A DNA stretch of 64,000 bases from NCBI GenBank assembly GCA_964512385.1, contig CAZEHZ010000001.1, positions 1-64,000 on the forward strand, in the 5' to 3' direction. Position 1 is the first letter of the stretch. The number at the start of each line of letters is the position of its first letter. Below the pieces are notes generated by a model, which was given only the letters and a program-made list of their open reading frames with translations, was not told where the DNA came from and ran no database searches. The position numbers and the translations under genes were made by a program. Below are positions 1 through 8,517 of this stretch, one piece after another. This DNA is from CALXXL01 sp964512385. Its GTDB lineage: Bacteria; Verrucomicrobiota; Lentisphaeria; Victivallales; Victivallaceae.

Positions 1-6
1 CGTGCA

Positions 7-750
7 GTGTGGGATAAATTATTGTTCGGCAGCCGGCTTTATTTTTATATATGTAATTTTTGGACATTTATTCTTACCGGCCGCACCGCCAAACAGGGCA
101 AACTGGATATGGAACAGCAGACCGCATATTCAAACCGTAATATTCATTTGATTGAAGATTGCGGCGGCCAAATACATATCCGTAATCTATCCAATGTGGA
201 TAAGCGTGATAATCAACCGGTTGTACTGATTGGCAATCACATGAGTTTATTGGAAACGGCGATTTTCCATGCAATTTTGCGGCCTCGGCTGGACTTTACA
301 TTTGTAATTAAAGAGTCATTATTGGATGTGCCGTTTTTCGGTCATATCATGCGGGCGTTCAACGCCATTCCGGTTACCAGAGCCAACCCGAAAGAGGACT
401 TTAAGCAGGTGTTGACCCGTGGCAAAACCTGTCTGGAGTCCGGTAAATCGATTATTATTTTTCCGCAGTCCACCCGCAGTGCCGAATTTATTCCGGAAAA
501 CTTTAACAGTATCGGGGTAAAACTGGCTAAATCCGCCGGAGTAAAAATAGTTCCGTTTGCCTTAAAAACCGATTTTTTGGCTAACGGTAAATATTTGCGG
601 GATATGGGGCCGGTAAACCGTAAGAAACAAATCTGGTTTGAATTTGGCGAACCGATGGAAATTAAGGGCAACGGCAAAGAGGAACTCCAGCAGATTATTG
701 AGTTTATTGAAGACCGCCTGAACACCTGGCGGGCCGCCGAAGCGGAATAA
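7..750 (+). CDS. PlsC-like 1-acylglycerol-3-phosphate acyltransferase, 5' end uncertain
   Basis: Predicted membrane-associated acyltransferase of phospholipid synthesis, moving an acyl chain to lysophosphatidate. An N-terminal hydrophobic stretch (about residues 10-24) precedes the acyltransferase core. Motif I reads NHMSLLE (His78 to Glu83), where the family usually has NHxSxxD. Motif III reads FPQSTRS instead of FPEGTRS. The segment VPFFGHIMRAFNAIPVTR matches the usual motif II area. The GTG at position 7 is only the first possible start inside the window; the frame is open to the left edge, so the true start may lie outside. The family call is solid. Substrate and activity are less sure because two catalytic motifs are altered. 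Confidence 0.8.
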   Translation: MWDKLLFGSRLYFYICNFWTFILTGRTAKQGKLDMEQQTAYSNRNIHLIEDCGGQIHIRNLSNVDKRDNQPVVLIGNHMSLLETAIFHAILRPRLDFTFVIKESLLDVPFFGHIMRAFNAIPVTRANPKEDFKQVLTRGKTCLESGKSIIIFPQSTRSAEFIPENFNSIGVKLAKSAGVKIVPFALKTDFLANGKYLRDMGPVNRKKQIWFEFGEPMEIKGNGKEELQQIIEFIEDRLNTWRAAEAE

Positions 751-773
751 AATCAGCTTAAAGAGGAGCAACA

Positions 774-1568
774 ATGAAGTATTTTTTAACCGCATTTTTA
801 TGCCTGCTTTACACCGCCGCCTTTGCCGAAACACCGGCCGCCGCCAGCCCGGAACCCCCAGCCGCAGAAGCCCAGACAACGGCCGAAACGCCGTCGGTCT
901 ATCAAACGGTAAAACTGGATTTAAGCAATTCGCCGGAGTCGATAAAGTCGGTGGAAACATTGTTGACCGGATTATCGGATGACGAATTTTTAAAATTTGT
1001 GGCCGCACTGCAGATTTTATCGGAGCAGGATGCGGATGGTCTACTGCAGTTGCTCAACGGCAAAACCGTGGAAGAAGTTGTAAAACAGGCGAACAAGGAT
1101 GAGGAAAAATTTAACGAAAAATACAAACAGTATAAAGAAAATTATCCCGTCAAGCAACTCCATCTTTTGCGCACCGGCATGATTCAGATGCTGAAGCCGA
1201 AAGCCACGGCAGTTACGCAAAAACTGCCGGACAGCAAAATCAGCAAACTGAAGTTCAATACGGCGGACGATAAACAGATGAAAGAGTCTATGCGCTTAAT
1301 GCTGAAAGACATGAATAATTTTGAACTGGCACAATTCGCCTACAGCATGTATTTGCTGGAAGAGGATATTAAGCAGTTATCCGGTACGGCGGAAGCGGAA
1401 AAAGTCATGGAAAATTATTTTTCCGGCAAAACTTTTGCGGAATTCATCGCCGCATTCCGGGCAACTCACGGTAACGAAAATTTTGATGACGCCGTAAATA
1501 CTATGTATCGCGGCTTGACCGAAGAAGATTATAAAAGTCTGCGTCAGGAGTTTATCGACTCCCTCTAA
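774..1568 (+). CDS. Secreted protein of unknown function with an internal duplication
   Basis: A 264-residue protein with a typical Sec signal peptide ending near AAFA (residue 18), followed by an Ala/Pro/Glu-rich linker to about residue 45. The rest is predicted helical and charged. Two segments resemble each other: the one around GLSDDEFLKFVAALQ with LNGKTVEEVV, and the one around MNNFELAQFAYSMY with FSGKTFAEFI, which suggests duplication of a roughly 50-residue helical unit. The start has GAGGAG 6 nt upstream of ATG. It follows the acyltransferase by 23 bp on the same strand, so the two are probably cotranscribed. I do not recognise a family. Confidence 0.8.
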   Translation: MKYFLTAFLCLLYTAAFAETPAAASPEPPAAEAQTTAETPSVYQTVKLDLSNSPESIKSVETLLTGLSDDEFLKFVAALQILSEQDADGLLQLLNGKTVEEVVKQANKDEEKFNEKYKQYKENYPVKQLHLLRTGMIQMLKPKATAVTQKLPDSKISKLKFNTADDKQMKESMRLMLKDMNNFELAQFAYSMYLLEEDIKQLSGTAEAEKVMENYFSGKTFAEFIAAFRATHGNENFDDAVNTMYRGLTEEDYKSLRQEFIDSL

Positions 1569-1599
1569 GCTATGAGAATTACAAAGTTTATCGCCACTA

Positions 1600-2040
1600 T
1601 CAATGATGATAACCGCTGCCGTTCAGAATACTGCCGGCCCGGTAAAGCTGTTCCAGTAACAGTAAGCGGGCAAACTCATGCGTAAACGTCATAGGCGAAA
1701 GCGACAATAACAGTTGTGCCGCCGATTTTGCGGCCACATCCAAACCATACGGACCGCCGATTACCAGCACAATGCGTCGATTAGCGGCCGATAATTTTTC
1801 TGAAAATTGAGTGGACGATAATAATTTACCCTCCTCGCTAAGAACAATCAGAAAATCTTTAACCGGATCGCAAAGTTTAAGAATTCTAACCGCCTCATCC
1901 GCCGGATTCGAGTCTTTAATCTCCACCAGTTCAACTTTGGCATAAGCATTTAACCGCCGCAAATACTCATCGCACTTAGCGGCCAGAAACTTATCTTTCA
2001 TTTTGCCGACCACAATAACTTTCAATAAGAGGGTAATCAT
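1600..2040 (-). CDS. rlmH: RlmH, 23S rRNA (pseudouridine1915-N3)-methyltransferase
   Basis: SPOUT-class methyltransferase that modifies pseudouridine 1915 in helix 69 of 23S rRNA. At 146 residues it is close to the usual ~155. Landmarks are an N-terminal VIVVGKMKDK, the central LSEEGKLLSS, the SAM-knot segment VIGGPYGLD near residues 93-101, and LSLSPMTFTHEFARLLLLEQLYRA near the C-terminus. The extreme C-terminus reads NGSGYHH where most members have a PYHH-type end; the Tyr-His core is kept. Its ATG overlaps the stop of mnmA as ATGA, so the two RNA-modification genes are translationally coupled at the end of the arn operon. Confidence 0.95.
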   Translation of the reverse strand: MITLLLKVIVVGKMKDKFLAAKCDEYLRRLNAYAKVELVEIKDSNPADEAVRILKLCDPVKDFLIVLSEEGKLLSSTQFSEKLSAANRRIVLVIGGPYGLDVAAKSAAQLLLSLSPMTFTHEFARLLLLEQLYRAGSILNGSGYHH

Positions 2041-3122
2041 AGAATAGTCCCGCCGCCCAACAGCATTTCGCCGTCATAAAAAACCGCGGCCTGCCCCGGA
2101 GACACCGCCCGTGCCGGTTTATCCAGTGTAATCTGCGCAGTATTGCCGCTTAAAATTTGCACCTCGCCGCCCGACGACGGTGAACGGTAGCGCACTTGAA
2201 TATCCGCCTTAAACTTTTCGGCCGTCATATTCGCCGTGCCCTGCCAATTTAAATCGGCCGCCCTAAAAGTTGTTACATCCAGTTCAGCTTCATCGGTGGT
2301 CAACTCCACCACGCCGGTAGCGGCCTCAATACGCTTAACATAAGCCGGCACACCCAAGGCAACATTCAAGCCCTTGCGTTGCCCAAGCGTAAACTGATGA
2401 ATACCATGATGTTTGCCCACCACTTTACCGTTATAAATGAACACACCATCGGCAGGCGAGACATTAAACAAGCGCCTTAGCGTCTCGCTGAAGCACTCTT
2501 TTTCCGCCGAAAAGCAAGCGTCCTGACTCTCTTTTTTTTCCGCCAGAATCTTGAGTCCTAAATCAGCGGCCATTTGTTTAACCACCGTTTTCTCTAAATT
2601 CCCCACTGGAAAACGTAAAAAATCCACCTGTTCGGCAGTAAGATGATACAGAAAATAACTTTGGTCTTTTCCCCGATCCACGCCTCGTAAAATACGTTGA
2701 TGCCCGGCAAGTTGCACCAACCGGGCATAATGCCCGGTAGCCAAAGCCGACGCGCCTAAATCTTGAGCCGCCTTAATCAACTCCCCGAATTTGACCAGAT
2801 AATTACAGCGGCAACATGGATTCGGTGTCCGCCCGTTGGCGTAATCCCGCCACGACGGTTTTAACACCCGTTCTTCAAATTCCGCATACCGGGCTAAAAA
2901 ATGGTGTTCAATTTTCAACTTATCCACTAAAACGGCGATGGCGTCCAAGTCATTTTTCACGCCGCACGACTGCCGTTCCGAAAATTCTGGATCGGGGTGG
3001 CGCATACTCAACGTCAACCCCACCACTTCATACCCCTGCTGTTGTAATAGTGCGGCGGCAATGCTGGAGTCCACTCCGCCGGACAACGCCACGGCGATGC
3101 GCCCTTTACCTCTGCTGTTCAT
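2037..3122 (-). CDS. mnmA: MnmA, tRNA-specific 2-thiouridylase
   Basis: ATP-dependent enzyme that puts sulfur on C2 of U34 in Lys, Glu and Gln tRNAs. The PP-loop SGGVDSS is at the N-terminus. The first catalytic Cys region is NPCCRCNYLVKF, the second is SQDACFSAEKEC, and the C-terminal half has the family's TLGQRKGL and RYRSP segments. A GTG 12 nt further upstream extends the frame, but the ATG at 3122 has a GGAG about 7 nt upstream and begins MNSRGKGRIAVALSGG, as expected, giving 361 residues. It follows arnD by about 15 nt and overlaps rlmH by 4 nt. Confidence 0.95.
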   Translation of the reverse strand: MNSRGKGRIAVALSGGVDSSIAAALLQQQGYEVVGLTLSMRHPDPEFSERQSCGVKNDLDAIAVLVDKLKIEHHFLARYAEFEERVLKPSWRDYANGRTPNPCCRCNYLVKFGELIKAAQDLGASALATGHYARLVQLAGHQRILRGVDRGKDQSYFLYHLTAEQVDFLRFPVGNLEKTVVKQMAADLGLKILAEKKESQDACFSAEKECFSETLRRLFNVSPADGVFIYNGKVVGKHHGIHQFTLGQRKGLNVALGVPAYVKRIEAATGVVELTTDEAELDVTTFRAADLNWQGTANMTAEKFKADIQVRYRSPSSGGEVQILSGNTAQITLDKPARAVSPGQAAVFYDGEMLLGGGTIL

Positions 3123-3137
3123 CGGTCTCTCCACCGG

Positions 3138-4028
3138 TTATTCCTGGCAAGCCAGCCAGCCTTCACGTCCGGGGAACGCTTTCGGCACCACTTTACCCTC
3201 CGGCACATTGGCTCCGAACTCGGCCACCAGTTCCCGCAACGGCACAATCTCCCAGCCTTCCTGCCGGCAACGCTGAACAAACGCATCGAACATGGCCGCA
3301 CATTTGCCGCCCTCGGCCTCGGCATGAATCGTCAACACGTTTGGCCGTTCCTCTGTAAGTAACTCAAACATCCGGTCGTTATAATTTTCATCGGTTACGC
3401 CGTTGCGCCCCAACATTTCATCATAAGTCGGCAAAGTTACCGGCACTTGAATCTGCGCCAACGCCTTACCGTTCACCACCGGGCGGAACATACTGGTACC
3501 CCGGCAATCACTATTGTAGACAAACTCCGGATATTTAGCTTTTTCCAATAAAATCCGGTCATTGCACCGCCAACCGGGAACGGCACTGGTAACGGGAGCC
3601 ACGCCGGTAATGCGCTTCAACTCGTCATAGCCGCGTTTAATTTCATTGGCCACCTGCGCCTCGCTCCAGCGGTCAATTTTAGCCTGCGACGAGTAATGGT
3701 CATATGCATGAAGCCCGATCTCATGCCCGGCGTGGTAACTTTCCTGAATCACCGCGCCTAAATTTTTACCGATTTTCGGCCCCGGCCACATGGTTCCCAT
3801 AAAGACAATATCGTACCCGTACAAGCCGCCGGCGTTGGTACGCAACATCTTCCATAAGAAGCTCGGTCTTAACAACCGCCATAAATGCCGCCCCATATTG
3901 TCCGGCCCCACCGAAAAATAATAAGTGCCTTTTATGCCGTGTTTAGCCATAATGCGATTCAGTTCACGCACGCCGCATTTAGTGCCCCGCCAGGTATCCA
4001 CATCTATACGCAAGCCGATTTTTTTCAT
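3138..4028 (-). CDS. arnD: ArnD, 4-deoxy-4-formamido-L-arabinose-phosphoundecaprenol deformylase
   Basis: Membrane-associated polysaccharide-deacetylase-fold enzyme that removes the formyl group from undecaprenyl-phosphate Ara4FN, giving Ara4N for transfer to lipid A. At 296 residues it runs collinear with enterobacterial ArnD: GLRIDVDT (metal Asp) at the start, FSVGPDNMGRHLWRL, EIGLHAYDH (metal His residues), NSDCRGTSMFRP, IPVTLPTYDE, TIHAEAEG and the end GREGWLACQE. These are ArnD-specific and exclude a chitin or peptidoglycan deacetylase. An AAGGGA precedes the ATG. It lies 15 bp after arnT, and mnmA follows in the same operon. Confidence 0.94.
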   Translation of the reverse strand: MKKIGLRIDVDTWRGTKCGVRELNRIMAKHGIKGTYYFSVGPDNMGRHLWRLLRPSFLWKMLRTNAGGLYGYDIVFMGTMWPGPKIGKNLGAVIQESYHAGHEIGLHAYDHYSSQAKIDRWSEAQVANEIKRGYDELKRITGVAPVTSAVPGWRCNDRILLEKAKYPEFVYNSDCRGTSMFRPVVNGKALAQIQVPVTLPTYDEMLGRNGVTDENYNDRMFELLTEERPNVLTIHAEAEGGKCAAMFDAFVQRCRQEGWEIVPLRELVAEFGANVPEGKVVPKAFPGREGWLACQE

Positions 4029-4043
4029 GGGCTGTCCCTTCCC

Positions 4044-5702
4044 TTAATTGTTTGGAACTTCCGCCAAAATATAGCGGTCATTATATACTGTTTGCCGCCA
4101 ATCGGCAGGAATCAGCTTTTTATGCACGGTCAACACCGCATCGCCGGGCTTCAATTCACTACTGTGATTAAGCAGATTAATTTCCGGCACTTCATGATGC
4201 AGATAAAACACCGCAGCTCCGGCAATACTTTCTCTGGGGCGATCCAAATACAGTTTATTGTGCTTGGCCGCGGCTTCAAACATAGGTTCAAAGGTGTCAT
4301 TCTGCGCCCGGTAAGCCAACGCAATTCCGGTAATATTCGGATAAATCATCGCAAAAATCACCGCCATATACTTTAGTAACTGCCCCTCCTGCCGAGGTTT
4401 AGCCAACTGCCACACCCGCATGGTTAAAACGAACATCAAAACAGCGGCCCAGTACCGCCCCCACCCCGGCAAGTCAAAACAAATGCCCAAAATGACAAAA
4501 ACAACCGGGGTAATAAGTCCCAAAGCAAAAATCACATAGAAACTGCTTTTAATAATCAAATCGTTCACCCGGTCGGAAAAGCGCACAATTTTGCCTTCCA
4601 CAAACATACCGAACATCGTCCCCACCAGAATAGCGTCCGGCGCATATAGCGGCAACAAATATACTTGGCGTTTTCCGCTGGATATACATAACAGAATAAA
4701 CGGCACAAGCAGAATGCACAATGAGTACAGTGAATTTAGCGAATGCTTCTTCACCACCCGTTTAAAATGGAACGGCAACGCAATCAGTAAAAACACCATC
4801 CACGGCTGAAACAACTCCGCCATGCGGGTAAAATAGTAGTAAAACGGTTCCGAATGCTGTTGTGCCGAGCCGGAAAATCGCCCGAAATTATTATAAACCA
4901 GCAAAGTTTTAACCGGCTCAATGCCATAATCGCAATACAGCATATAGCAATATAACGCCATGGGGAGCAACGCCAGCAGAGTGGCCAAAAACAACATAAC
5001 GAACCGGCCGAAATGAAACGCCCGGTTGATAATGTCATTCACCACCATAAAAATCCCGATACCGCTGAGCGGAATCACCAAACCGGGCAAATTCTTAGTC
5101 ATCATGCCGCCGGCCAGCCCCACCACCAGCAAAACAAACCATAAGCACCGCCAGTGTCTCTGCTCTTTTACGCCCCATGCATAGAATCCCCACCAGGCAA
5201 TAATGGCAAACATCGCCAGCATCGAGTCCACCATGCCGGTCATGCCGTTATTGAAATATTGGGAACTGGAGGCTAAAATCAAGCCGGAAAAAAACGCCGT
5301 AATCGGCGGATACTTCATGGCCCGCACCAAAAAATAGATGGCTAACGCCCCGATTACCGCCGACAGCATCGACGGCATCTTAGCCGCTAAAGCCGTTGGC
5401 CCCAACAGGTCAAAAAAGAAAGACTGGCAGAAATAATACAAGGGCGGATATTCTAAAAATATCCGTCCATTAAGATACGGCACCATATAATTGCCGGTTT
5501 GCGCCATATTAAGGCCAATCCCGGCAACTCTGACCTCATCACTGCCGTCCAACTGTAAAAACCAGCTGTTCCCCAGAAACATTACCAGCAGCAAACCGGC
5601 AAGCAACGACAAATACCGCCATTGCTCGTAGGTTTGTGCGGCCTCGGCCACTCGCAGATAACTACCGGTAAAAGCTGATTCGTGTTTATCAGATTTAGTC
5701 AT
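4044..5702 (-). CDS. arnT: ArnT-like undecaprenyl-phosphate aminoarabinose:lipid A transferase
   Basis: GT-C fold, family 39-type integral membrane glycosyltransferase predicted to move Ara4N from undecaprenyl phosphate to lipid A on the periplasmic face. The N-terminal half has about a dozen hydrophobic segments. The first periplasmic loop carries DGSDEVRVAGIGLNM, an acidic pair typical of the family, and the next LEYPPLYYF is the usual tyrosine-rich loop. The C-terminal ~100 residues form a soluble domain. A TTG 12 nt upstream keeps the frame open, but ATG 5702 overlaps the arnA stop (ATGACTAA) and gives 552 residues. The assignment to ArnT rather than another GT39 rests on position between arnA and arnD. 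Confidence 0.88.
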   Translation of the reverse strand: MTKSDKHESAFTGSYLRVAEAAQTYEQWRYLSLLAGLLLVMFLGNSWFLQLDGSDEVRVAGIGLNMAQTGNYMVPYLNGRIFLEYPPLYYFCQSFFFDLLGPTALAAKMPSMLSAVIGALAIYFLVRAMKYPPITAFFSGLILASSSQYFNNGMTGMVDSMLAMFAIIAWWGFYAWGVKEQRHWRCLWFVLLVVGLAGGMMTKNLPGLVIPLSGIGIFMVVNDIINRAFHFGRFVMLFLATLLALLPMALYCYMLYCDYGIEPVKTLLVYNNFGRFSGSAQQHSEPFYYYFTRMAELFQPWMVFLLIALPFHFKRVVKKHSLNSLYSLCILLVPFILLCISSGKRQVYLLPLYAPDAILVGTMFGMFVEGKIVRFSDRVNDLIIKSSFYVIFALGLITPVVFVILGICFDLPGWGRYWAAVLMFVLTMRVWQLAKPRQEGQLLKYMAVIFAMIYPNITGIALAYRAQNDTFEPMFEAAAKHNKLYLDRPRESIAGAAVFYLHHEVPEINLLNHSSELKPGDAVLTVHKKLIPADWRQTVYNDRYILAEVPNN

Positions 5703-7701
5703 TCTTGGATTCAAAACCGAATTCTCCGGACTCCAATGCCTGACGCAGGAAGAAGTCCAAAGTAATTTCGGTTGATTCTTCCAAAGACATCGCCGGAGCC
5801 CAATTCAAAATTTTCTTAGCGTTCTGAATACTTGGCTTACGATGCTGTACGTCCTGGTATCCCTTGCCGTAGAATGCTCCGCTTTCCACCACGATATAGC
5901 CGGCGAACGGGGGGAATTTGTCCCGTAGCGGATGTTTTTCAAATTTTTCCACTAAAATTTCGGCCATACGTTTTACCGAGGCTTCGTTATCCGGGTTGCC
6001 GATATTGATAATCTTGCCGTCGCAGCAGCCGTTTTCGTTTTCGATAATCCGGTACAACGCTTCACAGGCTTCAGACACATCCACAAAGCAGCGCTTCTGT
6101 TCGCCGCCGTCAATTAACTGAATCGGCGAGCCCTGCACTAAATTCAGAATCATCTGGGTAATAGCTCTGGAACTGCCGATCCGGGCGCTCATTAAGCTGT
6201 CCAAACGTGGTCCAATCCAGTTAAACGGCCGGAACAGAGTAAATTTAAGCCCGGTTTTGGCGCCGTAAGCCCAAATCACCCGATCCATCATCTGCTTACT
6301 GCAGGAGTAAATCCAGCGTTGCATGCGAATCGGCCCGGTAATCAGCTTGGAATTTTCTTCATCAAAATATTCATCGGTACACATACCGTAAACTTCACTG
6401 GTAGACGGGAAAAGGATGCGTTTATTGTATTTTACGCAATAACGCACAATCTTTAAGTTTTCTTCAAAGTCCAACTCGAACACCCGCAACGGGTTACGAG
6501 TATATTCAATCGGTGTGGCCACGGCCACCAGCGGCAGGATGATGTCGCATTTACGGACATGATATTCAATCCATTCGTTATGAATGGTAACGTCGCCTTC
6601 ACGGAAGTTGAAGCCCGGCTTATCCAGCAAATGGTCAATATAGTCATGCCGTAAATCCATGCCGTACACTTCATACTTGCCGCTGGCCAGCAAACGTTCG
6701 GAAATATGACTGCCGATAAAGCCGTTCACGCCCAGAATCAACACGCTTTTTTTGCGTTGTTTTTCCCGTTCCACCCGCAGATTGCCGGTAAACTTCATAT
6801 TTTTCACCACCCGGCCGTCGGCGGCGAACTGAGCGCCGGACGCATATACACCGCTCTCCCACTGCCCGGCCACCACTTCTATCGCATTTTCGCCGCAGGC
6901 AATCTGTAACGGACTGCTGGTCAAAATTGTTCCCGGAGCCGCACCGGAGGCATTCGCCACCACTTTAGCTTCCCAGATAAACGCCTTGCGATCGCCCATA
7001 AAGGTAAAGGCGCCGGGGAACGGGCGGGTTACCGCCCGAATCAGATTACGCACTTCCACCGCCGACTTGGTCCAGTCGATTTCGCCGTCGGCCGGTTTGC
7101 GCCCGCCCCAGTACGTTGCCTTACTGCAATCCTGTGCAATTCGCTGTTCCTTGCCCGCTTTCAGCAGCGGCAAAGCATAGTTCAACACCTTGGCCGCACC
7201 ATTCACCGCTTTTTTGAATACGGACTTAATATCATCGGCATCAGTAATTTCAAACTTTTCCTGAGCCACAATATCACCGGCATCCGGCTTAGCGGTCATG
7301 CAGTGCAGAGTAACGCCGGCCTCTTTTTCACCATTGATCAACGCCCAGTTCAACGGCACCCGGCCGCGATATTTGGGTAACAAACTGCCGTGTAAATTGA
7401 ACGCACCTTTAGCGGGAATATTCAGAATATCCTCTTTAATCATTTCACGGAAATAGAATGAAAAGATCATATCCGGCACCATTTCACGAATGCGTTCCAC
7501 CCATACCGGATGATTAACGCTTTCCGGTGCAAATACCGGAATATTGAAACTGCACGCCAACTCCGCCACCGAGTCAAACCAAATATTTTCCTGCGGATTA
7601 TCTTTATGCGTAAAAACTGCGCTAATTTCGTAGCCGTTGGCCTGCAACGCCTTAATTCCCTCACAGCCGATATTGTGATAGGCAAATACTACACATTTCA
7701 T
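5695..7701 (-). CDS. arnA: ArnA, bifunctional UDP-GlcA decarboxylase / UDP-Ara4N formyltransferase
   Basis: Two-domain cytoplasmic enzyme of aminoarabinose synthesis. The N-terminal ~300 residues are the 10-formyl-THF-dependent formyltransferase, with FNLHGSLLPKYRGR containing the catalytic Asn/His region. Residues ~330-668 are an SDR domain that oxidatively decarboxylates UDP-glucuronate: NAD motif GVNGFIGSH, the PSTSEVYGMC segment, and YSCSKQMMDR carrying the YxxxK pair. It is collinear with E. coli ArnA over its whole length. An ORF opens earlier, but ATG 7701 has GGAGG 8 nt upstream and begins MKCVVFAYHN as in the family, giving 668 residues. It is first in the minus operon. arnB and arnC are not in this window. 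Confidence 0.96.
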   Translation of the reverse strand: MKCVVFAYHNIGCEGIKALQANGYEISAVFTHKDNPQENIWFDSVAELACSFNIPVFAPESVNHPVWVERIREMVPDMIFSFYFREMIKEDILNIPAKGAFNLHGSLLPKYRGRVPLNWALINGEKEAGVTLHCMTAKPDAGDIVAQEKFEITDADDIKSVFKKAVNGAAKVLNYALPLLKAGKEQRIAQDCSKATYWGGRKPADGEIDWTKSAVEVRNLIRAVTRPFPGAFTFMGDRKAFIWEAKVVANASGAAPGTILTSSPLQIACGENAIEVVAGQWESGVYASGAQFAADGRVVKNMKFTGNLRVEREKQRKKSVLILGVNGFIGSHISERLLASGKYEVYGMDLRHDYIDHLLDKPGFNFREGDVTIHNEWIEYHVRKCDIILPLVAVATPIEYTRNPLRVFELDFEENLKIVRYCVKYNKRILFPSTSEVYGMCTDEYFDEENSKLITGPIRMQRWIYSCSKQMMDRVIWAYGAKTGLKFTLFRPFNWIGPRLDSLMSARIGSSRAITQMILNLVQGSPIQLIDGGEQKRCFVDVSEACEALYRIIENENGCCDGKIINIGNPDNEASVKRMAEILVEKFEKHPLRDKFPPFAGYIVVESGAFYGKGYQDVQHRKPSIQNAKKILNWAPAMSLEESTEITLDFFLRQALESGEFGFESKND

Positions 7702-7793
7702 TCTACATCCCTCCAATGGGTGGTTAGATTTCAAAATTATATATCGCAGTTAATATAGCATTATTCATATAATATTTCCACCTTTTTTTAAAA

Positions 7794-7821
7794 TTGGTTT
7801 GATTTTTTATGCATTTATGAT
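7794..7821 (+). promoter_or_regulatory. Candidate sigma-70 promoter for eda-kdgK
   Basis: TTGGTT and TATGAT separated by 16 nt in an AT-rich gap between the divergent arnA and eda genes. It predicts a transcription start about 30-35 nt before the eda ATG. Called by pattern only. Confidence 0.4.
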
Positions 7822-7859
7822 ATCTTTTTGTAAGATAACATAACAAAGCAGGAGGTATT

Positions 7860-8495
7860 ATGCTGAATTTCATGAAAATAAACCGTAATGCGGCGGAGCA
7901 ACTTGCGCAAATCAAGATTATTCCGGTACTGGTATTAAACAGTGCGGAAGAGGGTTTAGCCTTAGGTAAGATTTTATTGGACAACGGCTTGCCGGCGGCG
8001 GAAATCACGTTCCGTACCCCGGCGGCGGCCAGTGCCATTGCCGCAATGACGGCGGCATATCCGGAACTGCTGCTTGGCGCCGGCACCATTCTTAACCACC
8101 GGGATTTACTGCTGGCCAAACAATACGGCGCCCAATTTGCCGTGGCCCCCGGTTTTAATCCCAGTGTGGTAAAAAAAGCCGCTGAGCTGGAAATGCCGTT
8201 TGCCCCCGGCATCTGCACGCCGTCGGAACTGGAGCAGGCTTATGATTTGGGTTGTGCATTTTTAAAGTTTTTCCCGGCGGAACCGGTGGGCGGATTAAAA
8301 TTCCTGCAGGCAATGGCGGCGCCGTATAAACATTTGGGGATCAGCTTCATGCCCACCGGCGGAGTTACGGCGGCGAATGCGGCGACCTACCTGAATTGCC
8401 CGTTTGTGGCGGCCGTAGGCGGAACCTGGCTTACTAAAGCCGCCGATGTTGCCGCCAGTGTTCGTGAGGCCGTTAAAATCAAAAATGAGTTTTAA
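7860..8495 (+). CDS. eda: KDPG aldolase (2-dehydro-3-deoxy-phosphogluconate aldolase)
   Basis: Class I aldolase splitting 2-keto-3-deoxy-6-phosphogluconate into pyruvate and glyceraldehyde 3-phosphate. It has 211 residues, the normal length. Glu48 in AEITFRTP is the general base. Lys136 in AFLKFFPAE is the Schiff-base lysine. PTGGV near residue 163 binds phosphate. GGAGG lies 4 nt before the ATG at 7860; the gap is short, but the next Met is 12 nt on. The sugar kinase that makes its substrate follows 22 bp downstream, so the pair forms a small catabolic operon for ketodeoxygluconate, likely from uronates. Confidence 0.94.
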   Translation: MLNFMKINRNAAEQLAQIKIIPVLVLNSAEEGLALGKILLDNGLPAAEITFRTPAAASAIAAMTAAYPELLLGAGTILNHRDLLLAKQYGAQFAVAPGFNPSVVKKAAELEMPFAPGICTPSELEQAYDLGCAFLKFFPAEPVGGLKFLQAMAAPYKHLGISFMPTGGVTAANAATYLNCPFVAAVGGTWLTKAADVAASVREAVKIKNEF

Positions 8496-8517
8496 CGTAT
8501 ATAAAGGACAGATTTTC

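Noticed and set aside
8446..8517. An earlier start of kdgK within eda
   Set aside because: It would overlap eda by 50 bp, and ATG 8518 has its own SD.
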